64,000 bases of DNA from Aquilaria yunnanensis (Eukaryota > Streptophyta > Magnoliopsida > Malvales > Thymelaeaceae): positions 33,577,001 through 33,641,000 of the forward strand of contig CM077594.1 in assembly GCA_039654915.1 (NCBI GenBank). The letters run 5' to 3'. Every line of letters starts with the position of its first letter. Positions within the stretch are counted from its first letter, which is position 1. Below are positions 33,960 through 45,600 of the stretch, one piece after another. Both the position numbers and the translations under genes were made by a program. The notes under the pieces are model-generated. The model made no database searches. It worked only from the letters and a program-made list of their open reading frames with translations, and was not told the origin of the DNA.

Positions 33960-35700
33960 AAATCTCATTAACCTCAAACTCAGTCAATTTGTCTTCAACG
34001 ATCGGAGAGTTCCTGTCGTAGAGGTTATAAGAAAATATCCTTAACCTCAAATCTCAATCAATTTGTCAAACACAGTCAATTTTTCTTCAATGACAGAAGA
34101 GTTCCCGTCGTAGAGGTTTTAAACAAATCTTCTTAACCTCAAACTTCAATAAATTTTTCAAACACAGTCAATCTTCTCCAACGATAGGAGAGTTCCTGTC
34201 ATAGAGGTTCAAAGGAAATCTCTTTAACCTCAAACTTCAATCAATTTTTCAAACACAGTCAATTTTTCTTCAACGATAGGAGAGTTCTCGTTGTAGAAGT
34301 TCTGAAGAAATTTCATTAACCTCAAACTCAGTTAATTTGTGTTCAACGATAAGAGAGTTCGTGTCGTAGAGGTTCTAAGAAAATCTCCTTAACCTCAAAT
34401 CTCAATCAGTTTCTCAAACACAGTCAATTTTTCTTCAATGATAGGAGAGTTCCTATCCTAGAGGTTTTAGGAAAATCTCCTTAACCTCAAACTTGAATCA
34501 ATTTTTCAAAGACAGTTAATTTTTCTTCAATGATAAGAGAGTTCCTATCGTAGAGGTTCTAAGGAATTCTCCACAACCTCAAAATCAATCAATTTTTCGT
34601 CAATGATATGAGAGTTCCTGTCGTAGAGGTTATAAAGAAAGCTTCTTAACCTAAAACTCAATCAATTTTTCTTTAACGATAGGAGAGTTCCTGTCATAGA
34701 GGTTCTGAGGAAATCTCCTTAACCTCAAACTTCAATCAATTTCTCAAACACAGTCAATTTTTCCTCAATGATTGGAGATTTCCTGTCGTAGAGGTTCTAA
34801 GGTAATCTCGTTAAACTCAACCTTCAATTAATTTTTCAAACACAGTCAATTTTTCTTCAACGACAGGAGAGTTCCTGTCGTAAAGGTTCTTAGAAAATCT
34901 CCTTAACATCAAACTTTAATCAATTTTTCAAACACAGTCAATTTTTCTTCAACGTTAGGAGAGTTCCTGTCATACAGGTTCTAAGGAAATCTCCTTAACC
35001 TCAAAATTTAATCAATTTTTCAAACACAGTCAATTTTTCTTCAACGATAGGAGAGTTCCTGTCGTAGAGGTTCTAAGGAAATCTCATTAACCTCAAACTC
35101 AGTCAATTTTTCTTCAACGATAGGAGAGTTCCTGTGGTAGGGGTTCTAAGGAAATCTCGTTAACCTCGAACCTTAAACAATTTTCCAAACACAGTCAATT
35201 TTTCTTCAACGATAGGAGAGTTCCTGTCATAGAGGTTCTAAGGAAATCTCCTTAACCTCAAACTTCAATCAATTTTTCAAACACAGTCAATTTTTCTTCA
35301 ATAATAAGAGAGTTCCTGTCGTAGAGGTTCTAAGGAAATCTCTGTAACCTCAAACTCAGTCAATTTTTCTTCAACGATAGGAGAGTTCCTGTCGTAGAGG
35401 TTCTAAGTAAATCTCCTTAACCTCAAACCTCAAACCTCAATCAATTTTTCAGACACAATCAATTTTCCTTTATCGATAGGAGAGTTCCTGTCAAAGAAGT
35501 TGTAGGGAAATCTCCTTAACCTCAAACTTGAATAAATTTTTCAAACACAGTCAATTTTTCTTCAGCAATTGGAGAGTTCCTATTGTAGAGGTTCTACGGA
35601 AATCTCCTTAACCTCAAACTGAATTAATTTCTCTTCAACGATATAAGAGTTCTTGTCGTAGAGGTTCTAAGGAAAGCTCCTTAACCTGAAACCTAATCAA
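33960..35700 (+). repeat. Region rich in 73-bp short monomers
   Basis: Several monomers read CTCAAACTCAGTCAATTTG or CTCAAACTCAATCAATTTTT and then TTCAACG, so they are about 19 bp short: one of the two TCAATTTTTC tracts is gone. Examples begin near 33970, 34325, 34585, 34655, 35095, 35355 and 35620. Short forms are otherwise rare in the first 30 kb. Confidence 0.85.
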
Positions 35701-38700
35701 ATTTTTACACTCAATCAACTTTTCTTCAACGATAGGAGAGTTCCTGTTGTAGACGTTCTAAGGAAATCTCCCTCACCTTAAAATTCAACCAATTTCTCAA
35801 ACATAGTCAATTTTCTCGAACGATAGGAGAGTTGCTGTCGTTGAGGGTGTGAAGAAATCTCCTTAACCTCAAACTTCAATCCATTTTTCAAGCACGGCCA
35901 ATTTTTCTCCAACGATAGGAGAGTTCCTGTCGTTGAGGTTCTAACGAAATCTCCTTAATATCGAACTTCAATCAACTTTTCAAACACAGTCAATTTTCTC
36001 CAATGATAGGAGAGTTCCTGTCATAGAGGCTCTAAGGAAATCTGCTTAAACTCAAACTTCAATCAATTTTTGAAACACAGTCAATTTTGCTGCAACGATA
36101 GGAGAGTTCTTGTCGTACAGGTTTTAAGGAAATCTCCTTAGTCTCAAACTTCAATCAATTTTTCAAACATAGTCAACCTGTCATAAAGGTTTTAAGGAAA
36201 TCTCCTTAACATCAATTTTTCAATCAATTTTTCAAACACAGTCAATTTTTCTTCAATGAGAGAAGAGTTCCTGTCATAGAGGTTCTAAGAAAATCTCCTT
36301 TACCTCAAGCTTTAATTAATTTTTCAAACACATTCAATTTTCTCCAACGATAGGAGAGTTCCTGTCGTAGATGTTCTAAGGAAATCTCCTTAACCTCAAA
36401 CTTCAATTAATTTTTCAAACACAGTTAACTTATCTTCCAAGAGAGGAGAGTTCCCGTCATAGAGGTTCTAAGGAAATCTCCTTAGCCTCAAACTTCAATC
36501 AATTTTTCAAACACAGTCAATTTTTCTTCAACGATAAGAGAGTTCCTGTCGTTGAGGTTCTAAGCAAATCTCCTTAACCTCAAATCTCAATCAATTTTTC
36601 AAACACAGTCAATTTTTCTTTAATAACAGAAGAGTTCCTGTCGTAGAGGTTTTAAACAAATCTCCTTAACCTCAAACTTCAATCAATTTTTCAAGCACAG
36701 TTAATTTTCTCCAACGATAGGAGAGTTCCTGTCATAGATGTTCTAAGGAAATCTCCTTAACCTCAAACTTCAACCAATTTTTCAAACATAGTCAATTTTT
36801 CTTCAACGACAGGAGAGTTCCTGTCGTAGAGGTTCTAAGGAAATCTCATTAAGCTCAAACTTAGTCAATTTGTCTTCAACGATAGGAGAGTTCCTGTCGT
36901 AGAGGTTCTAAGAAAATCTCCTTAACCTCAAATCTCAATCAATTTTTCAAACACAGCCAATTTCTCTTCAATAATAGGAGAGTTCCTATCCTAGAGGTTC
37001 TAGGAAAATCTCTTTAACCTCAAACTTGAATCAATTTTTCAAACAAAGTCAACTTTTTCTTCAACGATAGGAGAGTTCATATCGTAGTGGTTCTAAGGAA
37101 ATCTCCTAAACCTCAAACTCAATCAATTTTTCTTCAACGATATGAGAGTTCCTGTCGTAGAGGTTCTAAAGAAAGCTCCTTAACCTAAAACTTAATCAAA
37201 TTTTCAAAGTCGATCAAGTTTTCTTCAACAATAGGAGAGTTCTTGTCATAGAAGTTTTAAGGAAATCTCCTTAACCTCAAACTTCACTCAATTTTTCAAA
37301 CACAGTCAATTTTTCTTCAACGATTGGAGAGTTCCTGTCGTAGAGGTTCTAAGGAAATCTAGTTAAACTCAAACTTCAATTAATTTTTCAAACACAGTCA
37401 ATTTTTCTTCAACGACAGGAGAGTTCCTGTCGTAGAAGTTCTTAGCAAATCTCCTTAACCTCAAACTTTAATCAATTTTTCCAACACAGTCAATTTTTCT
37501 CCAACGTTAGGAGAGTTCCTGTCGTACAGGTTCTAAGGAAATCTCCTTAACGTCAAACTTCAATTAATTTTTCAAAGACAGTCAATTTTTCTTCAACGAT
37601 AGAAGAGTTCCTGTCGTAGATGTTATAAGGAAATCTCCTTAACCTGAAACTTCAATCAACTTTTAAAACAAAGTCAATTTTCTCGAACGTAGGAGATTTC
37701 CATTCGTAGAGGTTCTAAAGAATTCTCCTCAACCTCAAACTTCAATCAATTTTTCAAACAAAGTCAATTTTCTCGAACGATGGGAGAGTTCTTGTCGTAT
37801 AGGTTCTAAGGAAATCTCCTCAACCTCAAACATCAATTAATTTTTCAAACACAGTCAATTTTCTTCAACAATAGGAGAGTTCCTGTCGTAATGGTTTTAA
37901 GGAAATCTCCTTAACTTCAAACTTAATTCAAATTTTTTCAAACATAGTCAATTTTTAATCAACGATATGAAAGTTCCTGTCGTTGAGGCTCTAAGGAAAT
38001 CTCTTTAACCTCAAACTTCAATCAATTTTTCAAACACATTCAATTTTTCTTCAACGATAGCAGAGTTCCTGTCGTAGAGGTTTTAAACAAAGATCCTTAA
38101 ACTCAAACTTCAATCAATTTTTAAAGCACAGTTATTTTTCTGCAACAATAAGAGAGTTCCTGTCGTAGACGTTCTAAGGAAATCTGCTAAACATCAAACT
38201 TCAATCAACTTTTCAAACACCGTCAATTTTTCTTCAATGATATGTAAGTTCCTGTCATCGAGGTTATAAGGAAATCTCCTTAACATCAAACATCAATCAA
38301 ATTATCAAACATACTCAATCTTCAGCAACGATAGAAGAGTTCCTGTCGTACAGGTTCTAAGGAAATCTCCTTAACCTGAAACTTCAATAAATTTTTCAAG
38401 CACAGTTAATTTTTCTCCAAGGATAGGAGAGTTCTTGTCATAGAGGTTCTAAGGATATCTCCTGAACCTCAACTTTCAATCAATTTTTCAAACACAGTCA
38501 ATTTTTCTGCAACGATAGTAGAGTTCCTGTCGTACAGGTTCTAAGGAAATCTCCTTAACCTCAAACTTCAATCAATTTTTCAAACAAAGTCAATTTTCTC
38601 GAACAATTGGAGTGTTCCTGTCGTAGAGGTTCTAAGGAAATCTACTTAACCTCAAACTTCAATCAATTTTTCAAGCACAGTCAATTTTCTCCAATGACAG

Positions 38701-38939
38701 GAAAGTTCCTGTCGTAGAGGTTATAAGAAATCTGCTTAACCTCAAACCTTAATCAATTTTTCAAACACAGTCAATTTTTCTTCAACGATTCGAGAGTTCC
38801 TGTCCTAGAGGTTTTAAGCAAATCTCCTTAACCTCATACTTCAAAAAATTTTTCAAACACAGTGAATTTTTCTCCAACGATAAGAGAGTTCCTGTTGTTG
38901 AGGTTCTAAGGAAATCTCTTTCACCTCAAACTTCAATCA

Positions 38940-39070
38940 ATTTTTCAAACACCGTCGAGTCAATTTTCTCCAACGATAGGAAAGTTCCTGTCGTAAAGGT
39001 TCTAAGGAAATCTCCTTAATCTCAAACTTTAATCAATTTCTCAAACATCGTCAGGTCAATTTTCCCCAAC
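38940..39070 (+). repeat. Monomers with 6-bp insertion (ACCGTCGAGTCAATTTT)
   Basis: Two neighbouring monomers read ACCGTCGAGTCAATTTT and ATCGTCAGGTCAATTTT where the usual form is ACAGTCAATTTT. The same class appears only near 60215 and 61320, linking this part with the right tail. Confidence 0.78.
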
Positions 39071-39580
39071 GATGGGAGAGTTCCAGTCCTAGAGGTTCTA
39101 AGGAAATCCCCTTAACGTCAAACTTCAATTAATTTTTCAAACATAGTTCAATTTTCTTTAACGATAGGAGAGTTCCTGTCCTAGAGGTTCTAAGGAAATC
39201 TCCTTAACCTCAAACTTCAATCAATTTTTCTTCAACTATAAAAGAGTTCCTTTTGTAGAAGTTATAAGGAAATCTCCTTAACCTCAAACATCAATCAATT
39301 CTTCAAACACAGGCAATTTTCTTCAACGATAGGAGAGATCCTGTCGTAGAGGGTTTAATGAAATCTCCTTAACTTCAAACTTCAAAAATTTTATCAAAAA
39401 CAGCCAATTATTAATCAACGATAGGAGAGTTCTTGTCGTTGAGGTTCTAAGGAAACTCCTTAACCTCACACTTCAATCAATTTTTCAAACACAGTCAATT
39501 TTCTCCAACGATATGACAGTTCCTATCGTACAGGTTCTAAGGAAATCTCCTTAACCTCAAACTTCAATAAATTTTTCAAC

Positions 39581-39672
39581 CACAGTCAATTTTTCTTCAA
39601 CGATAGGAGAGTTCCTGTCGCAGAGGTTCTAAGGAAATCTCCTTAACCTCAAACTTCAATCAATTTTTCAAA
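39581..39672 (+). repeat. Reference satellite monomer (92 bp), consensus-like example
   Basis: This copy is close to the common form and serves as a guide to the array. In order it has CACAGTCAATTTTTC, a dyad region ACGATAGGA-GAGT-TCCTGTCG, then AGAGGTTCTAAGG, AAATCTCCTTAACCTC, AAACTTCAATCAA and a second TCAATTTTTC tract. The next monomer starts 92 bp later at 39673. Monomers with one T fewer in the T-tract are 91 bp. I count 33 G or C in 92 positions of the consensus form. Ninety-two is not a multiple of three, so any reading frame shifts at each monomer, which argues against coding. I do not recognise the family. It differs from the soybean 91/92-bp centromere satellites as I remember them, despite the matching length. 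Confidence 0.95.
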
Positions 39673-42595
39673 CACAATCAATTTTTCTGCAACGATAGGA
39701 GAGTTTCTCTCATAGAGGTTATAAGGAAATCTCTTTAACCTTAAACTTCAAACAATTTTTCAAACACAGTCAATTTTCTCCAACGACAAAAGAGTCCCTG
39801 TCGTAGAGGTTCTTAGGAAATCTCCTTAACCTCAAACTTCAATCAATTTTTTAAACACAGTCAATTTTCCCCAATGATAGGAGAGTTCCTGTCGTACAGG
39901 TTCTAAGGAAATATCTTTAACCTCAAACATCAATCAATTTTCCAAACAAAGTCAATTTTCTCGAATGATTGGAGAGTTCCTGTCGTAGAGGTTCTAAGGA
40001 AGTCTCCTTAACCTCAAACTTCAATCAATTTTTCAAAAGCAGTCAATTTTTCTTAAACGATAGGAGAGTTCCTGTCGTAGAAGTTCTAAGTAAATCTCCT
40101 TAACCTCAAACTTTAATCAATTTTTCAAACATAGTCAATTTTTCTCCAACGACAAAAGAGTTCCTGTCATAGAGGTTCTTAGGAAATCTCCTTAACCTCA
40201 AACTTCAATCAATTTTTCAAACACAGTCAATTTTCCGCAACGATAGGAGAGTTCCTGTCGTACAGGTTATAAGGAAATGTCCTTAACCTCAAACATCAAT
40301 CAATTTTTCAAACAAAGTCAATTTTCTCGAATGATAGGAGAGTTCCTGTCATAGAGGTTCTAAGGAAATCTACTTAACTTCAAACTTCAATCAATTTTTC
40401 AAACACAGACAATTTTTCTTCAACGTTAAGAGAGTTCCTGTCGTAGAGGTTCTAAGGAAATTCACTTAACTTCAAACTTCAATCAATTTTTTAAGCACAG
40501 TCAATTTTTCTTCAACGATAGGAGAGTTCCTGTCCTAGAGGTTCTAAGGAAATCTCCTTAACCACAAACTTCAATCAATTTTTCAAACAGAGTCAATTTT
40601 TCTACAACGATAAGGGAGTTCCTATCGTAGAGGTTATAAGGAAATGTCCTTAACCTCAAACTTGAATAAAATTTTCAACCACAGTCAATTTTTCTTCAAC
40701 GATAGAGAGTTCCTGTCGTAGAGGTTATAAAGAAATCTCCTTAACCTCAAACTTAAATCAAATTTTCAAATACAGTCAATTTTTCTCCAACGATAGTAGA
40801 GTTCCTGTCGTAGAGGTTTAAAGGAAATCTCCTTAAACTCAAACTTCGATCAATTTTTCAAACACAGTCAATTTTCTGCAACGATAAGAGAGTTCTTGTC
40901 GTACAGCTTATAAGAAAATGTCCTTAACCTCAAACTTGAATCAATTTTTCAACGACAGTCAATTTTTAATCAACAATAGGAGACTTCCTGTCGTAGAGGT
41001 TATAAGGAAATCTCCTTAAACTCAAACATCAAACTATTTTTCAAACACAGTCAATTTTTCAGCAACGATAGGAGAGTTCCTGTCATAGAGGTTCAAAGGA
41101 AATCTTCTTCACCTCAAACTTCAATCAATTTTTCAAACAGAGTCAATTTTTCCTTAACGATAGAAGAGTTCCTGTCGTAGAGGTTCTAAGGAAATCTAAT
41201 TAACTTCAAACTTTAATCAAATTTTCAAACACAGTCAATTTTTCTTTAACAATAGGAGAGTTCCTATCGTAAAGGCTATAAGGAAATCTCCTTAACCTCA
41301 AACTTCAATCAATTTTTTAAACACAGTCAATTTTTCTCCAACGATAGAAGAGTTGCTGTCGTAGAGGTTCAAAGGAAATCTCCTTAACCTAAAACTTAAA
41401 TCAATTTTTCAAACACAGTCAATTTTCTCCAACGATGGGAAAGTTCCTGTCGTACAGGTTATAAGGAAATCTTCTTAACCTCAAACTTCAATCAATTTTT
41501 CAAACATAGTCAATTTTCTTCAACGATAGTTGAGTTCCTATCGTAGAGGTTCTAAGGACATCTGCTGAACCTCAAACTTTAATCAATTTTTAAAACACAG
41601 TCAATTTTTCTTCAACGATAGGAGAGTTCCTGTCGTAGAGGTTTTAAGGACATCTCCTTAACCTTAAACTTCAATCAATTTTTCAAACAAAGTCAATTTT
41701 CTCGAACGATAGGAGAGTTCCTGTTGTAGAGGTTCTAAGCAAATCTCCTCAACCTATAACATCAATTAATTTTTCAAACACAGTTAATTTTGTTCAACGA
41801 TAGGAGAGTTCCTGTCGTAGAGGTTTTAAGGAAATCTACTTAACTTCAAATTTCAATCAATTTTTCAAATACAGTCAATTCTTCTTCAACGATAGGAGAG
41901 TTCCTGTCGTAGAGGTTATAAGGAAATGTCCTGAACCTCAAACTTGAATTAATTTTTCAACCACAGTTAATTTTTCTTCAACGATAGCAGAGTTCCTGTC
42001 GTAGAGGTTATATGGAAATCTCCTTAACCTCAAATTTCAATCAATTTTTCAAATACAATCAATTTTTCTCCAACGATAGGAGAGTTCCTGTCGTAGAGGT
42101 TTTAAGCAAATCTCTTTAACCTCAAACTTCGATCAATTTTTCAAACACAGTCAATTTTCTGCAACGATAGGAGAGTTCCTGTCGTACAGGATATAAGGAA
42201 ATGTCCTTAACCTCAAAGTTGAATCAATTTTTCAACCACAGTCAATTTTTAATCACCAATAGGAGAGTTCCTGTCATAGAGGTTATAAGGAAATCTCCTT
42301 AACCTCAAACTTCAATCAATTTCTCAAACACAGTCAATTTTTCTCCAACGATAGTTGAGTTCCTGTCGTAGAGGTTCTAAGAAAATCCGCTGAACCTCAA
42401 ACTTTAATCAATTTTTGAAACAAAGTCAATTTTTATCAACGATAGTAGAGTTCCTATCGTAGAGGTTCTAAGGAAATCTCATTATCCTCAAACTTCAATC
42501 AATCTTTCAAACACTGTGAATTTTCTCCAACGATAGTAGAGTTCCTGTCATAGAGGTTATAAGGAAATCTCCTTAACCTCACACTTTAATCAATT

Positions 42596-42650
42596 TCTCA
42601 AACACAGTCAATTTTAGGTTCTAAGGAAATGTCCTTAACCTCAAACTTCA
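42596..42650 (+). repeat. Truncated monomer (about 55 bp)
   Basis: CACAGTCAATTTTAGGTTCTAAGG shows the T-tract joined to AGGTTC. The entire dyad region is deleted, about 37 bp. Confidence 0.82.
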
Positions 42651-45600
42651 ATCAATTTCTCAACCACAGTATATTTTTCTTCAACGATAGGAGAGTTCCT
42701 GTCGTAGAGCTTATAAGGAAATCTCCTTAACCTCAAACTTGAATCAATTTTTCAACCACAGTCAATTTTTCTTCAACGATAGGAGAGTTCCTGTCGTAGA
42801 GGTTACGAGGAAATCTCCTTAACCTCAAACTTCAGTCAATTTTTCAAACACAGTCAATTTTTCTCCAATGATAGAAGAGTTGCTATCGTAGAGATTCAAA
42901 GGAAATCTCCTTAACCTCAAACTTCAATCAATTTTTCAAACACAGTAAGTTTTCCCCAGTGATAGCAGAGTTCCTGTCGTACAGGTTATAAGAAAATCTC
43001 CTTAACCTCAAATTTAAATCAATTTTTCAAACACAGTCAATTTCCTCCAACGATAGTTGAGTTCCTATCGTAGAGGTTCTAAGGAAATCTGCTGAACCTC
43101 AAACTTTGATCAATTTTTAAAACACAGTCAATTTTTCTTCAACGATAGGAGAGTTCCTGTCGTAGAGGTTATAAGGAAATCTCCTTAACCTCAAACTTCA
43201 ATCAATTTTTCAAACAAAGTCAGTTTTTTCGAACGATAGAAGAGTTCCTGTCGTAGAGGTTGTAAGGAAATCTCCTTAACTTATAACATCAATTAATTTT
43301 TCAATCACAACTAATTTTCTTCAATGATAGGAGAGTTCCTGTCGTAGAGGTTCTAAGGAAATCTACTTAACTTCAAACTTAAATCAATTTTTCAAATACA
43401 GTCAATTTTTCTTCAACGATAGGAGAGTTCCTGTCATAGAGGTTATAAGGAAATGTCCTTAACCTCAAACTTGAATCAATTTTTCAACCACAGTGAATTT
43501 TTCTTCAACGATAGGAGAGTTCTAGTCGTCGATGTTGTAAGGAAATCTCCATAACCTCAAACTTCAATCAACTTTTCAAATACAATCAATTTTTTTCCAA
43601 TGATAGGAGAGTTCCTGTCGTATAGGTTTTAGCAAATCTCCTTAACCTCAAACTTCGATCAATTTTTCAATCACAGTCAATTTTCTGCAACTATAGGAGA
43701 GTTCCTAGAGTACAGGATATAAGGAAAAGTCCTTAACCTCAAACTTGAATCAATTTTTCAACCACAGTCAATTTTTAATCACCAATAGGAGAGTACCTAT
43801 CGTAGAGGTTATAAGGAAATCTCCTTAACCTCAAACTTCAATAAATTTTTCAAACACAGTTCATTTTTCGCCAACGATAGTTGTGTTCCTATCGTAGAGG
43901 GTCTAAGGAAATCTGCTGAACCTTAAACTTTAATCAATTTTTAAAACACAGTCAATTTTTCTTCAACGATAGGAGAGTTCCTATCGTAGAGGTTCTAGGG
44001 AAATCTCCTTAACCTCAAACTTTAATTAATCTTTCAAACAAAGTTAATTTTCTCCAATAATAGAAGAGTTCCTGTCTTAGAGGTTATAAGGAAATCTCCT
44101 TAACCTCAAATTTCAATCAATTTTTCAAACATAGTTAATTCTCTCCAACGATAGGAGAGTTCCTGTCGTACAGGTTCTAAGGAAATCTTCTTAACCTCAA
44201 ACTTTAATCAATTTTTCAACCACAGTCAATTTGTCTTCAACGATAGGAGAGTTTCTGTCGTAGAAGTTATAAGGAAATCTCCTTAACCTCAAACTTCAAT
44301 CAATTTTTCAAACACAGTCAATTTTTCTCGAACGATAGGAGAGTTGCTGTCGTAGAGGTTCAATGGAAATCTCCTTAACCTCAAACTTTAATCAATTTTT
44401 CAAACACAGTCAATTTTCTCTAACACGATAGGAGAGTTCTTGTCGTACAAGTTATAAGGAAATCTCCTTAACCTCAAACCTTAATCAATTTTTCAAACAC
44501 AGTCAGTTTTCTCCAACGATAGGAGAGTTCCAGTCATAGAGGTTCTAAAAAAATCTCCTTAACCTCAAACTTTAATCAATTTTTAAAACACACTCAATTT
44601 TTCTTCAACGATAGAAGACTTCCAGTCGTAGAGGTTCTAAGGAAATCTCCTTAACCTCAAACTTCAATCAATTTTTCAAAGACAGTCAATTTTTCTTCAA
44701 CGATAGGAGAGTTCCTGTCGTAGAGGTTGTAAGGAAATCTCCTTAACCTCAAACGAAATCAATTTTTCTTCACTGATAGGAGAGTTCCTGTCGTAGAGGT
44801 TATAAGGAAATCTCCTTAACCTCAACCTTCAATCAATTTTTGAAACACAGTCAATTTTCTCCAACGATAGGAGAGTTCCTATCGTAGAGGTTATAAGGAA
44901 ATGTCCTTAACCTTAAACTTGAATCAATTTTTCAACTACAGTATATTTTTCTTCAACGATAGGAGAGTTCCTGTCGTACAGGTTACAAGGAAATTTCCTT
45001 AACCTCAAACTTCATTCAATTTTTCGAATGCAGTAAGGTTTTCTCCAACGATAGGAGAGTTTTGTCGTAAAGGTTCAAAGGAAATCTCCTTAACTTGAAA
45101 CTTCGATCAATTTTTCATACACAGTCAATTTTCTGCAACGATAGGAGAGTTCCTGTCGTACAGGATATAAGTAAATGTCCTTAACCTCAAACTTGAATCA
45201 ATTTTTCAACCACAGTCAATTTTTCTTCAACGATAGGAGAGTTTCCATCGCAGAGGTTATAAGGAAATCTCCTTAACCTCAAACTTTAATCAATTTTTCA
45301 AACACAATCAATTTTTCACCAACGATAGGAAAGTTGCTGTCGTTGAGGTTCAAAGGAAATCTCCTTAACCTCAAACTTCAATCAATTTTTCAAACACAGT
45401 AAATTTTCTCCCACGACAGGAGAGTTCCTGCCACAGAGGTTCTAAGGAAATCTCCTGAACCTCAAACTTTAATTAATTTTTAAAACACAGTCAATTTTTC
45501 TCCAACGATAGGAGAGTTCCCGTCGTAGAGGTTGTAAGGAAATCTCCTTAACCACAAACTCAATCAATTTTTCTTCAATGCTAGGAGAGTTCCTGTCGTA

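Larger units (their letters stand above)
32326..37500 (+). repeat. HOR-C segment, copy 1 of a 5.1-kb duplicated block
   Basis: The block matches 54541-59640 in monomer order and in rare variants. AACTTGTCGTAAAGG lies at 33661 and 55951, and ATCGGAGAGT at 34001 and 56291 (both offset 22,290). TTGAGGGTGTGAAG is at 35841 and 58113 (offset 22,272). GATTTGCTGTCATAG is at 32491 and 54689 (offset 22,198, one monomer less). Inside the block a 2.51-kb period is visible: the truncated monomer at 33661 recurs at 36175. It holds many 73-bp short monomers. The match is close to about 36.3 kb and looser beyond. Confidence 0.85.

Noticed and set aside
39581..39672. Soybean-type 91/92-bp centromere satellite, suggested by the monomer length
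   Set aside because: Only the length agrees. The motifs I remember for those satellites are not in this monomer. The comparison is from memory, so a database search would be decisive.
42596..42650. Possible insertion or foreign junction at CAATTTTAGGTTC
   Set aside because: Both sides are ordinary monomer sequence; it is a simple internal deletion of the dyad region.
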